Source: JBCCKC01 sp039182435
GTDB taxonomy: Bacteria; Verrucomicrobiota; Verrucomicrobiia; Opitutales; Coraliomargaritaceae
Length of the DNA stretch: 14,320 nt
Assembly: GCA_039182435.1 (NCBI GenBank)
Contig: JBCDCC010000042.1
Coordinates: 1-14,320 of the forward strand
Reading direction: 5' to 3'
Below, piece after piece: positions 1 through 7,436 of the stretch. Made by a program: the position numbers and the translations under genes. The notes below the pieces were generated by a model. The model worked only from the letters and a program-made list of their open reading frames with translations, ran no database searches and was not told where the DNA came from. Each line of letters opens with the position of its first letter. Positions within the stretch are counted from its first letter, which is position 1.

Positions 1-24
1 CCCGGTTCGCCGGGGCTTTTCTTT
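1..24 (+). terminator. Rho-independent terminator of an upstream plus-strand gene
   Basis: The window opens with a five-base-pair GC stem (CCCGG/CCGGG) closed by a TTCG tetraloop, followed by GCTTTTCTTT. This is the classic shape of an intrinsic terminator for a gene that ends left of the window. The stem may extend further left. On the minus strand an A-rich run precedes the same hairpin, so it could also terminate rlmN, but the T-tract that this would need lies outside the window. Confidence 0.6.
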
Positions 25-75
25 GCGCTCATTCAGGAGTGTTGAGTCTTCTGTGAATTCTGCGGTTGAATCAAT

Positions 76-1227
76 CTAGTGTGTATCGGGTGCGAGGAAG
101 GGGCTGCTCGGTCTGGCCTCCGTCTCGGCCATCGCTTTCTCGGTTTTGAGCCGTAGTTGTCCGCAAGCGGCATTGATATCGTGTCCCTTCTCTCTACGAA
201 TTGTCACCGACACACCGGCTTTGCGCAGATGATCGACAAATGTATCTTGTCGACGGATGCTGGGACGGGTCCATTCAAGACCCTCCACCTTATTATAAGG
301 GATGCAGTTCACATGAGCGTGGAGCTCACGAGCAATTTTAGCCAACTCCCGCGCTTGATCGAGGCTGTCGTTAATATCTTCGATCAGGATGAACTCAAGC
401 GTGAGCATCCGCCCGTGTTTTTCCTTAAATGCTTTCGCCGCTGGGATCAGCTTCTCCAGTGGATACTTCTTGTTGATCGGCATGATCTGGTTGCGCACTT
501 CATTCGTCGCGCCATGCAGCGAGATCGCCAAGCGCACTGCCACCCCTTCTTCAGCCAGCTTCATAATCTGAGGCGCCAAGCCAGAGGTAGAGACCGTGAT
601 CCGGCGCGCCCCAAAGTTCAGCCCCCAGTCTGCGTTTAAGATTTTAACCGTCTGCACGAGTGTGTCGTAGTTCGCCAACGGTTCCCCCATCCCCATGAAA
701 ACGATATTGTCAAAGGAGGCGATTTCCTGCTTTGCCCGCTCGGTATGGGCATCCTCCATTTTACAGATGTGCATGAGCTGTGACACGACTTCGGCGGCCA
801 TCAGATTTCGCTTAAAGCCCGCCAGTCCTGATGCGCAAAATTTGCAGCCATAGGCACAGCCCACCTGTATCGAAACGCAGACGGTCTTGCGCGATTTTTC
901 TTGGCCGACCCCGGTTTGCGGAGCGCGGATCAGAACCGTCTCGATCAGCGACTTATCCTCGAGTTCAAGAAGAAATTTCTGGGTGACGTCGTTTGAGCGC
1001 TTATCAAGGAGCGAACGAGTCGGATAAAGCACAAAATGATCATCCAGCCATTCGCGAAAGTTTTTCGGGAGATTCGTCATCGCATCCCAGGAGTCGATTC
1101 GCTTCTTGTAGAGCCAATCCATGACTTGTTTCGCCCGGAATGCAGGGAAGCCCGCGTCCTTCGATTGCGCAGTCAGGCTTTCGAGGGTTTCACCAAACAG
1201 GCTCGGTTTTTCTGGAGTAAATCGCAC
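76..1227 (-). CDS. rlmN: 23S rRNA/tRNA adenine-C2 methyltransferase RlmN (radical SAM)
   Basis: RlmN methylates C2 of an adenosine in 23S rRNA (A2503 in E. coli) and A37 of some tRNAs, in the cytoplasm, by a radical SAM mechanism with a methyl-cysteine intermediate. The protein shows the iron-sulfur motif CxxxCxxC (C124, C128, C131), the upstream cysteine C117 in VCVSIQVGC, the MGMGEPL SAM-binding motif, and the C-terminal catalytic cysteine C355 in INAACGQLR. I chose the GTG at 1227, which gives 383 residues, because it places these cysteines within one position of E. coli RlmN (118, 125, 129, 132, 355; 384 residues). The frame stays open to another GTG at 1362, but that adds 45 residues with no family resemblance and would overlap the radC start. 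A TTG at 1269 is also possible. No start has a good Shine-Dalgarno sequence. The gene is divergent from radC. Function is very secure; the start is less so. Confidence 0.95.
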   Translation of the reverse strand: MRFTPEKPSLFGETLESLTAQSKDAGFPAFRAKQVMDWLYKKRIDSWDAMTNLPKNFREWLDDHFVLYPTRSLLDKRSNDVTQKFLLELEDKSLIETVLIRAPQTGVGQEKSRKTVCVSIQVGCAYGCKFCASGLAGFKRNLMAAEVVSQLMHICKMEDAHTERAKQEIASFDNIVFMGMGEPLANYDTLVQTVKILNADWGLNFGARRITVSTSGLAPQIMKLAEEGVAVRLAISLHGATNEVRNQIMPINKKYPLEKLIPAAKAFKEKHGRMLTLEFILIEDINDSLDQARELAKIARELHAHVNCIPYNKVEGLEWTRPSIRRQDTFVDHLRKAGVSVTIRREKGHDINAACGQLRLKTEKAMAETEARPSSPFLAPDTH

Positions 1228-1343
1228 GGAAGATATGCTGAAAGAGAAAGTATCCTTTCGCCAATACAATTCCTCGCCGACTGCGTGCTCCCAAGTTTGG
1301 GTGCTTGCGAACGACCTACTTTCATCCCTAACCTTCCCATAAC
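1228..1343. promoter_or_regulatory. Divergent intergenic region between rlmN and radC, with a short palindrome
   Basis: If rlmN starts at 1227, this 116-base stretch must carry both divergent promoters. It contains a perfect short palindrome, CCCAA-GT-TTGGG (1290-1301), flanked by direct GTGCT repeats (1285-1289 and 1301-1305). For radC, TTGCGA (1305-1310) and TAACCT (1329-1334) lie 18 bases apart and could be weak -35/-10 boxes. Transcription would then start only a few bases before the ATG. These are weak matches, and no promoter is proven. Confidence 0.3.
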
Positions 1344-2057
1344 ATGCAATCTTATGACACACGGCGCATCAAAGATATGATAGCCAGCGAGCGCCCGCAG
1401 GAACGCTTAGAGAGGAACGGCCCAAAGGCCCTGAGTGACCGCGAGCTGATCGCGATGATTTTGCGAAGCGGGCCGAAAGGAATCGATGTCGTCACCATGT
1501 CAGGCGAGCTACTGGAGCGCGCCGGGTCACTCTCGAATTTGCTCAAATGGTCCGCCGAGGACTTTCAGCAGATCCACGGGATCGGCAAGGTCAAAGCATT
1601 ACAATTGATCGCGGTGATGGAGTTTGCCAAACGGATCCTTCAGCAAAGCGAGTCTACAGAACCCGTCCTTGATTCCCCCGAGGCCGTGGCCCGCCATTTT
1701 CAGGCCCTGATCGCAGGACTCGAAATTGAAAAGTTCTGGGTCCTTTGCCTCGACCGAAAGAACCGTCTGCTGCGACGGATCGAAGTCTCTTCAGGGACTG
1801 CCACCAGCGCACTCGTGCATCCACGCGAAGTATTTCGGGAAGCCATCCGGCTCAGTGCCACCGCTGTGATCGTAGTTCATAATCACCCAAGCGGCGACCC
1901 TACCCCGAGTCGGGCCGACCTACAAATCACCCGCCAACTCCGCGAAGCCGCCAAAATTATCCATATCGACCTCTTGGATCACATCATCCTCGGCGACCCA
2001 ACCCGCGACCCGAAAAAACTCGGTTACTCTAGCTTCAGCGAAGCCGGACTGATCTAG
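1344..2057 (+). CDS. radC: RadC family JAB/MPN-domain protein
   Basis: This is a full-length RadC (237 residues). The N-terminal region (about 1-100) contains SERPQERLERNGPKALSDRE and a helix-hairpin-helix-like IHGIGKVKALQL at about 77-88. The C-terminal JAB1/MPN-type metal-binding domain has the complete H-x-H-x7-S-x2-D motif: H179, H181, S189 and D192 in VVHNHPSGDPTPSRAD. The fold is that of Zn-dependent isopeptidases and deaminase-like enzymes. RadC was once linked to DNA repair, but its biochemical role is still unsettled. The ATG at 1344 matches the usual family N-terminus, where a short leader precedes the SERP motif. An ATG at 1377 is an alternative. No strong ribosome binding site is visible. 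The gene ends 15 bases before the convergent methyltransferase gene. Confidence 0.93.
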   Translation: MQSYDTRRIKDMIASERPQERLERNGPKALSDRELIAMILRSGPKGIDVVTMSGELLERAGSLSNLLKWSAEDFQQIHGIGKVKALQLIAVMEFAKRILQQSESTEPVLDSPEAVARHFQALIAGLEIEKFWVLCLDRKNRLLRRIEVSSGTATSALVHPREVFREAIRLSATAVIVVHNHPSGDPTPSRADLQITRQLREAAKIIHIDLLDHIILGDPTRDPKKLGYSSFSEAGLI

Positions 2058-2072
2058 CGAGTTCTCCCCCAA

Positions 2073-2810
2073 TTATTCTGGTTTCTGAACGACCCAGAAG
2101 CGGCAGTCATCCGAAAAATCGATGACCTCCTTCGGTTCCTCAGCCAACACGGAGCGCATCGCGGTGACTTCGATCCGGAAGCCGGCGCACCCCAACAGTT
2201 CGGTCATCTCATCCACGTTGGGCACGTGCATGAAATGCAAGCCTTGCTCAGTCGTCTCCGCGCGATCCCCAAATGCATCCAAGTCTGCTTCCTGTTTCGA
2301 TGCGTCCCAGCGCGCCTTCTCCGCTAGCCAGAAATCCTGATGTGGCGAAGCATCGCGGTCATGAGTGGTAAAGACAAACCAGGCTCCCGGTCGCAGCACC
2401 CGCCAAATTTCCCGCAGCGCAGTCAATCGACGCGCGGCCTTGGGGATCTGCATGAGACCGTTGAAACCAAAAATCGCGCCATCGAAGACCCCATCCTCAA
2501 ACTCAAGCCCGGTCGCATCCCCCACTCGGAAGGGAATCGGATACTCGAGAATCTTGGCCAAATGGCGAGCACGCTGAATCATCTTCTTCGAATAATCGGT
2601 GGCCAATAAATTGCTGTAGCCCAATTCATGCAAACCGATCGCGATACGACCCGCACCGCAGCCCAGTTCGAGAATCGAGTCGGCCTGAGCGAAGAGACGC
2701 GTAAAGACCTTCTCCTCTGAACGCCACAAGCCCACCTTTGCAGAGGCATCCGCGTAGTGCTCGACCGTCGCTGACGCATCGAAAAATTCCATGATCTTCG
2801 TTTCATCCAT
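2073..2810 (-). CDS. Class I SAM-dependent methyltransferase, substrate unknown
   Basis: This is a stand-alone class I methyltransferase (245 residues from the chosen start). Motif I is ILELGCGAGR (about 46-55). The acidic residue after strand 2 is D72 in LATDYS, and DATGLEF follows at about 98-104. A later strand pattern, WRVLRPGAWFVFTTHD, is typical of the Methyltransf_11/25 group. Nothing in the sequence identifies the methyl acceptor. I chose the ATG at 2810 because GGA lies six bases upstream and the fold starts soon after it. The frame stays open to a GTG at 2870, but those 20 extra residues look non-conserved and would nearly abut the divergent gene at 2880. The gene converges on radC with a 15-base gap and no clear terminator. 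Cytoplasmic, since no signal peptide or membrane helix is present. Confidence 0.85.
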   Translation of the reverse strand: MDETKIMEFFDASATVEHYADASAKVGLWRSEEKVFTRLFAQADSILELGCGAGRIAIGLHELGYSNLLATDYSKKMIQRARHLAKILEYPIPFRVGDATGLEFEDGVFDGAIFGFNGLMQIPKAARRLTALREIWRVLRPGAWFVFTTHDRDASPHQDFWLAEKARWDASKQEADLDAFGDRAETTEQGLHFMHVPNVDEMTELLGCAGFRIEVTAMRSVLAEEPKEVIDFSDDCRFWVVQKPE

Positions 2811-2879
2811 ATACGTTCCGAAATCTCCGCAAATTGACTTTAGGTTGCAAGCGGAAGCTTTCCTAGCCACCCTGCGACA
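2811..2879. promoter_or_regulatory. Divergent intergenic region with a candidate -35 element
   Basis: This 69-base gap separates the minus-strand methyltransferase from the plus-strand membrane protein and should hold both promoters. TTGACT (2834-2839) is one base off the sigma-70 -35 consensus on the plus strand, but no convincing -10 box follows at 16-18 bases. TTTCCT at 2859-2864 is the nearest weak option. A near-palindrome, GGAAGCTTTCC, sits at 2853-2863. Confidence 0.25.
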
Positions 2880-4610
2880 GTGCCGACCATACTAGCAGTC
2901 TTCAAAACGATCTCATTTTTGATGCTGTCGTTACTGGTGGCGGTCGCGGCTCTACTCGTGCCGGCGCATTTGCGTTCGGTTGATGCCATAGTGATTGAGC
3001 GAGCAGGTGCCAAAGGCGATAGCTCATTAAGCAAAGCAAGTGAAGCCCTGGATGCCGCCTTTGTCGGACCCGCGCAACTTATCACCAAGGCCGCCATTAC
3101 CGACCTCACTAGCATCGAGCTGATTGAGGCAAGATCCGCCGCCTTGATCGAAAAAAATCCGGCCTATACAGTCAGCGGCGGACCAGACCCCTACTTTGAA
3201 GATTTCCTAGAGCTGGTTCGGATGGAGACTTCGCAAGACGCTGCTAAGAACGCCGTGCTCTCCACCCTCTTACCACGAACGGAACGAGCCTCGCTCTCTG
3301 AGCTGCTCTTCGAGTCCGATAACTCAAATGTGCGCTCCATGCTCTTGGTGCGCAATTTGCCAGGCCTTATTCGCTTACACCCAGCCGACCACCCCGCAGG
3401 TGCACCCTACGATGCAGGCGTGCTCACCCTCGCGCTGCTCATTGAAGGCGGCCATTTCAAAGCCGGAGTCGCAGGGAGAATCGGTGACCTCGCCAGCCAA
3501 GCCGCACTCGGGACGCCCACCGCCATTGCCGCGATCGAGAATCTCGTCATCTCCACTCTCACCCTCGGTCGGCAACTCGATTATCAATCGCTGGCCAGCG
3601 TCGCCAAAGTGAGCAAAAGCTCGCAAGACTGGGCGCAAATGGCCGCTCTCATTCGGACCCGCCCCGCGCAGACCCCACTCCTCTTCACCGCCCTGATCTT
3701 CTCAGGCTCGGCCAATGATCTCTACAACTACTTCGCTGAATACGACGAAACCGCCGTCCAAGACCTAAGTGCCTCGATCCAGTCAGGCCCGCAGGCCATC
3801 CGCCACCTGCTCCAATCCGATCAAATTATTTTCCGTCCCAATCAACTCTCCAAGCGCCTAATCGATCAATTCAGCCACTACCGGCCAGAGTTCTTTATTG
3901 AGATGACCTACGCGAATCGAACCAGCGCGCTCCTCCTTAAGTTGGCTCTACTCTCTATCGCCGGCCTGCTCTTCGCCTTTGCCGCTGGCGCCGCATGGCG
4001 CAGTAGTCAGGCAGAAGGTATCTCCGTCTCTCGACTCAATCCAGCGGTGATGGCACGTGACTCGCTCATAGGACTCGTTTTCGCCCTCACTCTCTGGACG
4101 ATCTTCGAACCAGAAATCCTCCAATCCTCCGAAAGCCTACCAGAAACCGGCCCCAGAATTGAATTTGTCGTCGCCGACGCTCTAGAATCCATACAATCAC
4201 CCGTAAGAATCATGCAAGAACTCAACACCGTCACTCTCCTCGTGCTCGCGCTGTTCTTTATTATACAGCTCGTCATCTATACGTTCTCCCTAATCAAGCT
4301 CCGCGAGATATCGAAACAATCGCTCCATCCCAACATGAAGCTCCGCCTGATCGATAACGAAGAAAACCTCTTCGACTGCGGTCTCTATGTCGGTCTCGGC
4401 GGCACCGTGCTCTCCCTCATCCTCGTCGCCGTGGGTATAGTCGAGGCCAGCCTCATGGCCGCTTATGCCTCGACACTCTTCGGGATCATCTTCGTCGCTC
4501 TGCTCAAAATCCTTCATCTCCGCCCATACCGCAAGAAGCTCATACTCGAAGCAGGCTCACCGGAATACAATCCGCAGGCCGGCACCTTAATGAAGAATAT
4601 CGAACTCTAG
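2880..4610 (+). CDS. Polytopic membrane protein with MotA/TolQ/ExbB-like C-terminal helices; function unknown
   Basis: A 576-residue protein that I cannot assign to a named family. One membrane helix lies near the N-terminus (about 8-28). A largely helical, soluble-looking region follows (about 30-345). Five more hydrophobic segments lie at about 350-373, 394-409, 449-473, 500-521 and 524-546, before a short charged tail. The last two are rich in Gly and small residues: GLYVGLGGTV at 501-510, then AYASTLFGI at 528-536. This recalls the pore helices of MotA/TolQ/ExbB proteins (G-x-x-G-T-V, then an A-rich helix with xxATxxG), which is an inference from pattern only. The start is GTG at 2880 without a clear ribosome binding site; the ATG at 2922 would cut into the first helix. 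The next gene starts 102 bases downstream on the same strand and encodes a protein with a MotB-like N-terminus, which supports a joint function. Confidence 0.75.
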   Translation: MPTILAVFKTISFLMLSLLVAVAALLVPAHLRSVDAIVIERAGAKGDSSLSKASEALDAAFVGPAQLITKAAITDLTSIELIEARSAALIEKNPAYTVSGGPDPYFEDFLELVRMETSQDAAKNAVLSTLLPRTERASLSELLFESDNSNVRSMLLVRNLPGLIRLHPADHPAGAPYDAGVLTLALLIEGGHFKAGVAGRIGDLASQAALGTPTAIAAIENLVISTLTLGRQLDYQSLASVAKVSKSSQDWAQMAALIRTRPAQTPLLFTALIFSGSANDLYNYFAEYDETAVQDLSASIQSGPQAIRHLLQSDQIIFRPNQLSKRLIDQFSHYRPEFFIEMTYANRTSALLLKLALLSIAGLLFAFAAGAAWRSSQAEGISVSRLNPAVMARDSLIGLVFALTLWTIFEPEILQSSESLPETGPRIEFVVADALESIQSPVRIMQELNTVTLLVLALFFIIQLVIYTFSLIKLREISKQSLHPNMKLRLIDNEENLFDCGLYVGLGGTVLSLILVAVGIVEASLMAAYASTLFGIIFVALLKILHLRPYRKKLILEAGSPEYNPQAGTLMKNIEL

Positions 4611-4653
4611 AAGACGCAGTCGTCATAAGAAGCAAGGACAAGACACACCCTCC

Positions 4654-4708
4654 GAACGCCTCACTCCTCACCAGAACGCCTCACTCCTCACCAGAACGCC
4701 TCACTCCT
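4654..4708 (+). repeat. Three tandem copies of a 15-base unit (20-base period) just before a start codon
   Basis: The unit GAACGCCTCACTCCT occurs at 4654-4668, 4674-4688 and 4694-4708. The copies are identical and separated by the same five bases, CACCA. The last copy ends four bases before the ATG at 4713, exactly where a Shine-Dalgarno sequence would be expected. No AGGAGG-like sequence is present. Each unit instead ends in CTCCT, which resembles the anti-Shine-Dalgarno sequence itself. The identity of the copies suggests recent slippage or selection. It is too short and uniform to be a CRISPR array. Confidence 0.9.
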
Positions 4709-4712
4709 AAAA

Positions 4713-6308
4713 ATGAACAAAACGTTAATGCTAGTCATCTGCGATTTCTTGCTCTTGAGCATGCTCGCGCTGGCGCGTTTTGATCCACCCGAAGAACGGC
4801 CCGAGCCCACACTCGACGCCACCGCTTCATCCGACACAGCTGAAGCTGAGCTCATCAGCCTTCTAGAAGAGTCACTTGAATCTGAATTGGAGAGCCGGAC
4901 CAGCCTCAGTGAGGACCTGACCGAAACCCGACAGTCACTCCAAGAAAAGGCCGTCGCTCTCGAAGAAAAAGAAGCCGCCCTCAACGAGACCCAGGAATCA
5001 CTTGAAGCAAAAGCGGCCGAAGCGGCCCGGCTCGCGCAAACCAAGGCCGAGCTCGAAGCCGAACAAACCCGGCTCGCTGCGGAAAAACTAAAGGTCGAAA
5101 CCGAGCAAGCACAACTCAGCGAACGCTTCGAAAGCACACGCACCGAGCTACAAACCGCCAATACCGAGCGCGTCGAATTAGTCAAAACCGTCGGCAGCCT
5201 CAAAGCGGAAACCTCCGTAGTTAAAGAACGACTCAGCCAAACCGAAGAAGAACTGATCGCACGCGAAATCGCACTTGCCGAGCGTGAAGCCGCACTCAAA
5301 GCAGCCGAGGAAGAACGTCAACGCCTCGCCAAGGAAGCGGACCGCCTCAGCCGTCAGCTCGACGTCGCACAAGCCGAGCGCACCCTACTCTCGCAGAACC
5401 TCGCTCGCGAACTTGAAGAGAAACAACTTCTCCAAGCAGAAAAAGAGCAGGCTTTCGCCCGAGCAGATCGTCTCGGCGAAAATGTCTCCCAACTCGGCCA
5501 AGGCGTGAATCAGCTCGGTCAGAACGTCTCTCAGATCGGAGAAGGTGTCACCAACCTGAATGAAACATCCGAGACTATTCGGAAGGAAATGGAAGACGCT
5601 CGCCCCCAAACCATGAGCGAAATCTTCACCCGCTTTCAGAATAACCGGGCATTGATCAAATTTACCTCGACCGAGACAGGGCTACTAGGCGGCGAGAAAC
5701 AGCGAACCTACGAAACCAAGAGTATCCTCATTACGGATACAGCCAATGGCGGCACCTTCCTCGTTACTCACAGCAGCGACACACCGTTTACACTCTCCAA
5801 AGCAGGCAAAGTCACCAGCGCCGCACTCGAAGTCACACTGGGGCAACAAAGCTTCGCCGTCCGGAAAATCGCTTTCTTTAACGGCGATCCTAGACTCATT
5901 TTCATCCCTTTACCTGAACTGCCCGTCCAACAATCCGGCTTCGAAACTTTTAAGCTCTCGATGCAACCCGAACGCTGGGAAGAAGCCATTCTCATCAAAA
6001 ACGACGAGACGAACTTCGGGCGTGCCGGTTTCCGTCGCCTGACCTCAAGCGCGCGTTTCCTAAAAATGGACCGCCCGGCACTGGGGCAACTCTTCGCCAA
6101 CTTCGCTTCCTCCAGAGGGGACCTCGCCTTTACGAAGAACAGCTACTTCATTGGTGCGCTGACCGATTCGAAACACGCCTTCGTCATCGATGGATTTCTC
6201 GCTGGCGCCACACTCGAACTCGGCCCGAACTACGATCCGGCTAATGCCAGCGCCACCATCGGTCGATTAAACGACCGCCTGAGCAAACTCCCAGCCGAGG
6301 TGCAGTAA
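4713..6308 (+). CDS. Membrane-anchored coiled-coil protein with MotB-like N-terminal helix; function unknown
   Basis: A 531-residue protein without a named family. The N-terminus (MNK, then hydrophobic residues about 4-21) is one membrane helix, probably N-in, with an Asp-Phe pair inside it (C10-D11-F12). MotB has a comparable ADF whose Asp carries protons. A Pro/Glu-rich linker (24-33) leads into a long coiled coil (about 45-250) rich in Glu, Ala, Leu, Gln and Arg. Four heptads of the form (L/I)GxxVxx follow (254-281). The C-terminal domain (about 300-531) looks globular and beta-rich. It has faint trypsin-fold-like features (GGTFLVTHSS near 346, SSRGDLAF near 466) but no visible catalytic triad. 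The ATG at 4713 is the only sensible start; it has no Shine-Dalgarno sequence and directly follows a three-copy repeat. The gene lies 102 bases after the polytopic membrane protein, probably in one transcript. Confidence 0.8.
   Translation: MNKTLMLVICDFLLLSMLALARFDPPEERPEPTLDATASSDTAEAELISLLEESLESELESRTSLSEDLTETRQSLQEKAVALEEKEAALNETQESLEAKAAEAARLAQTKAELEAEQTRLAAEKLKVETEQAQLSERFESTRTELQTANTERVELVKTVGSLKAETSVVKERLSQTEEELIAREIALAEREAALKAAEEERQRLAKEADRLSRQLDVAQAERTLLSQNLARELEEKQLLQAEKEQAFARADRLGENVSQLGQGVNQLGQNVSQIGEGVTNLNETSETIRKEMEDARPQTMSEIFTRFQNNRALIKFTSTETGLLGGEKQRTYETKSILITDTANGGTFLVTHSSDTPFTLSKAGKVTSAALEVTLGQQSFAVRKIAFFNGDPRLIFIPLPELPVQQSGFETFKLSMQPERWEEAILIKNDETNFGRAGFRRLTSSARFLKMDRPALGQLFANFASSRGDLAFTKNSYFIGALTDSKHAFVIDGFLAGATLELGPNYDPANASATIGRLNDRLSKLPAEVQ
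5472..5555 (+). repeat. Four in-frame 21-base repeats encoding the heptad (L/I)GxxVxx
   Basis: Residues 254-281 of the coiled-coil protein are four consecutive heptads: LGENVSQ, LGQGVNQ, LGQNVSQ and IGEGVTN. The DNA copies are degenerate, so the pattern is kept at protein level. Each turn puts Leu/Ile and Val at core spacing with Gly next to the Leu. The block sits at the junction between the charged coiled coil and the C-terminal domain, which suggests a trimeric or flexible neck. That structural reading is an inference. Confidence 0.85.
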
Positions 6309-6381
6309 TACCGATTTGCGAAATCTTTGACCCTTTAGCGCAGCGATCCTGAAGAGCAGCGCAAGGCGCACGATCAGGTCC

Positions 6382-7311
6382 TCAATCTCGGATACCGGAA
6401 GCCAGCATCGTCTCAAAGCAAGGCTCTTGCTCCTCACGCGAGACCACATTCACCTCAATCTGACGGAAACCTGCCTCCTTCAAAAATTGGTAGAGTTTGT
6501 TCTGAGAAAAGCCGAGCCAGACATCCGCATACAGTTCGCGTGCTTTTTCAAAGTGATGCTCTAGCAGGTCGATCACGATCAGCTGGCCGCCGGGCTTGAG
6601 TATCCGATAGGCTTCTTGAACCGCCACTTCTGGATGCGAGGCGTGATGGAGCGCCTGACTCAGCAGTGCCAGGTCCACCGAGCTGTCTTTCAAAGGCACC
6701 GACTCGATATCCCCTAGCTCGTAGCGCAGGTTGGTAATGTCATTCTTAACCGCGAGCTCACTACCGAACTCGACCATCCTGGGCGAATTATCGACACAGA
6801 TCACCTCTTCTGCCCGGCGGGCCAGCAACTGAGAGAGCACCCCCTCGCCCGCACCAAGGTCGGCAATCGTGATTTTTGGGGTAAGGTGGAGCAAAAAGTG
6901 TCCAATCGCCTGCCAACTACGCCCCGGGCAATAGTTCTTTCCCAGCCGCCCAGCCACAGAGTTAAAATATTCTTCCGCATGTCGCTTTCGTTTCTCGAGG
7001 ATACGGCGGAGGTTGGCGGCATCCTCCGCAATTTGATCGGTGCGTTCAACCGCCTTGCAAGCGGCATGCATCAATTCGCCCGTCTCAGAGTGGATGCCAT
7101 TCAGCGCGTAGAACGTCTTCTTTCCTTCTCGTCGATCCTGGACTAGGTCACCCTGCCGCAAAAGGCCAAGGTGGGACGAGATCCGCGACTGCCCCATATT
7201 CAGAATCTCCTGAAGCTCAGCCACCGAGAGCTCTTCCTTCGCTAAGAGCGAGAGGATCCGCACACGCGTCGAATCAGCAAGCAGTTTTAGAATTTCCCAA
7301 GAGTCAGCCAT
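6382..7311 (-). CDS. ArsR-family winged-helix regulator fused to a SAM-dependent methyltransferase
   Basis: A two-domain protein of 309 residues from the ATG at 7311. Residues 1-75 form an ArsR-type winged helix (LADSTRVRILSLL, then ELSVAELQEILNMGQSRISSHLGLLRQ). Residues about 145-250 are a class I methyltransferase with motif I IADLGAGEG (149-157), acidic D174, and ALHHASHP and ILKPGGQLIVIDLLEH further on. DVWLGF near 263-268 is typical of this fused family. In other bacteria such fusions often sit near methionine or SAM-cycle genes; none are visible here, so target and substrate are open. The ATG at 7311 has GGA six bases upstream and gives the normal family length. The frame stays open to an ATG at 7398 and a TTG at 7446, and this extension is strikingly rich in Cys (see findings), so a longer, metal-binding form is possible. 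The gene converges on the coiled-coil gene with a 73-base gap lacking a clear terminator. Confidence 0.88.
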   Translation of the reverse strand: MADSWEILKLLADSTRVRILSLLAKEELSVAELQEILNMGQSRISSHLGLLRQGDLVQDRREGKKTFYALNGIHSETGELMHAACKAVERTDQIAEDAANLRRILEKRKRHAEEYFNSVAGRLGKNYCPGRSWQAIGHFLLHLTPKITIADLGAGEGVLSQLLARRAEEVICVDNSPRMVEFGSELAVKNDITNLRYELGDIESVPLKDSSVDLALLSQALHHASHPEVAVQEAYRILKPGGQLIVIDLLEHHFEKARELYADVWLGFSQNKLYQFLKEAGFRQIEVNVVSREEQEPCFETMLASGIRD

Positions 7312-7407
7312 GATCTTTCCACAGCAGATAGAACACGGCTCGGGGAAGCAAGACTGACTATCCGGACAACACTCGAGGCATAACCCGGGCTCGACCATGA
7401 CAGGACG

Positions 7408-7436
7408 CCTGTTCAGAATATCTCCAGCAGAACAGG
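7408..7436. promoter_or_regulatory. Inverted repeat upstream of the ArsR/methyltransferase gene
   Basis: CCTGTTC (7408-7414) and GAACAGG (7430-7436) are perfect seven-base inverted arms with 15 bases between them, about 100 bases upstream of the ATG at 7311. It could be an autoregulatory operator or an RNA hairpin in the leader. If the gene starts at the TTG at 7446, it lies inside the coding region. It does not match the usual ArsR operator pattern, so its role is uncertain. Confidence 0.3.

Noticed and set aside
157..639. 160-codon plus-strand frame opposite rlmN
   Set aside because: It lies wholly inside a secure conserved gene on the other strand and has no recognisable motif.
4654..4708. 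CRISPR array
   Set aside because: The intervening 5-base sequences are identical and too short to be spacers, and no cas genes are present.
4688..5299. 203-codon Ser-rich minus-strand frame
   Set aside because: It is the antisense shadow of the Glu/Ala/Leu-rich coiled-coil gene. Its low-complexity Ser/Ala/Val composition is what antisense of such codons gives.
6309..6381. Bidirectional terminator between the convergent coiled-coil and ArsR/methyltransferase genes
   Set aside because: Short complementary arms occur (CCTGA/TCAGG) but there is no strong GC stem and no T-tract on either strand.
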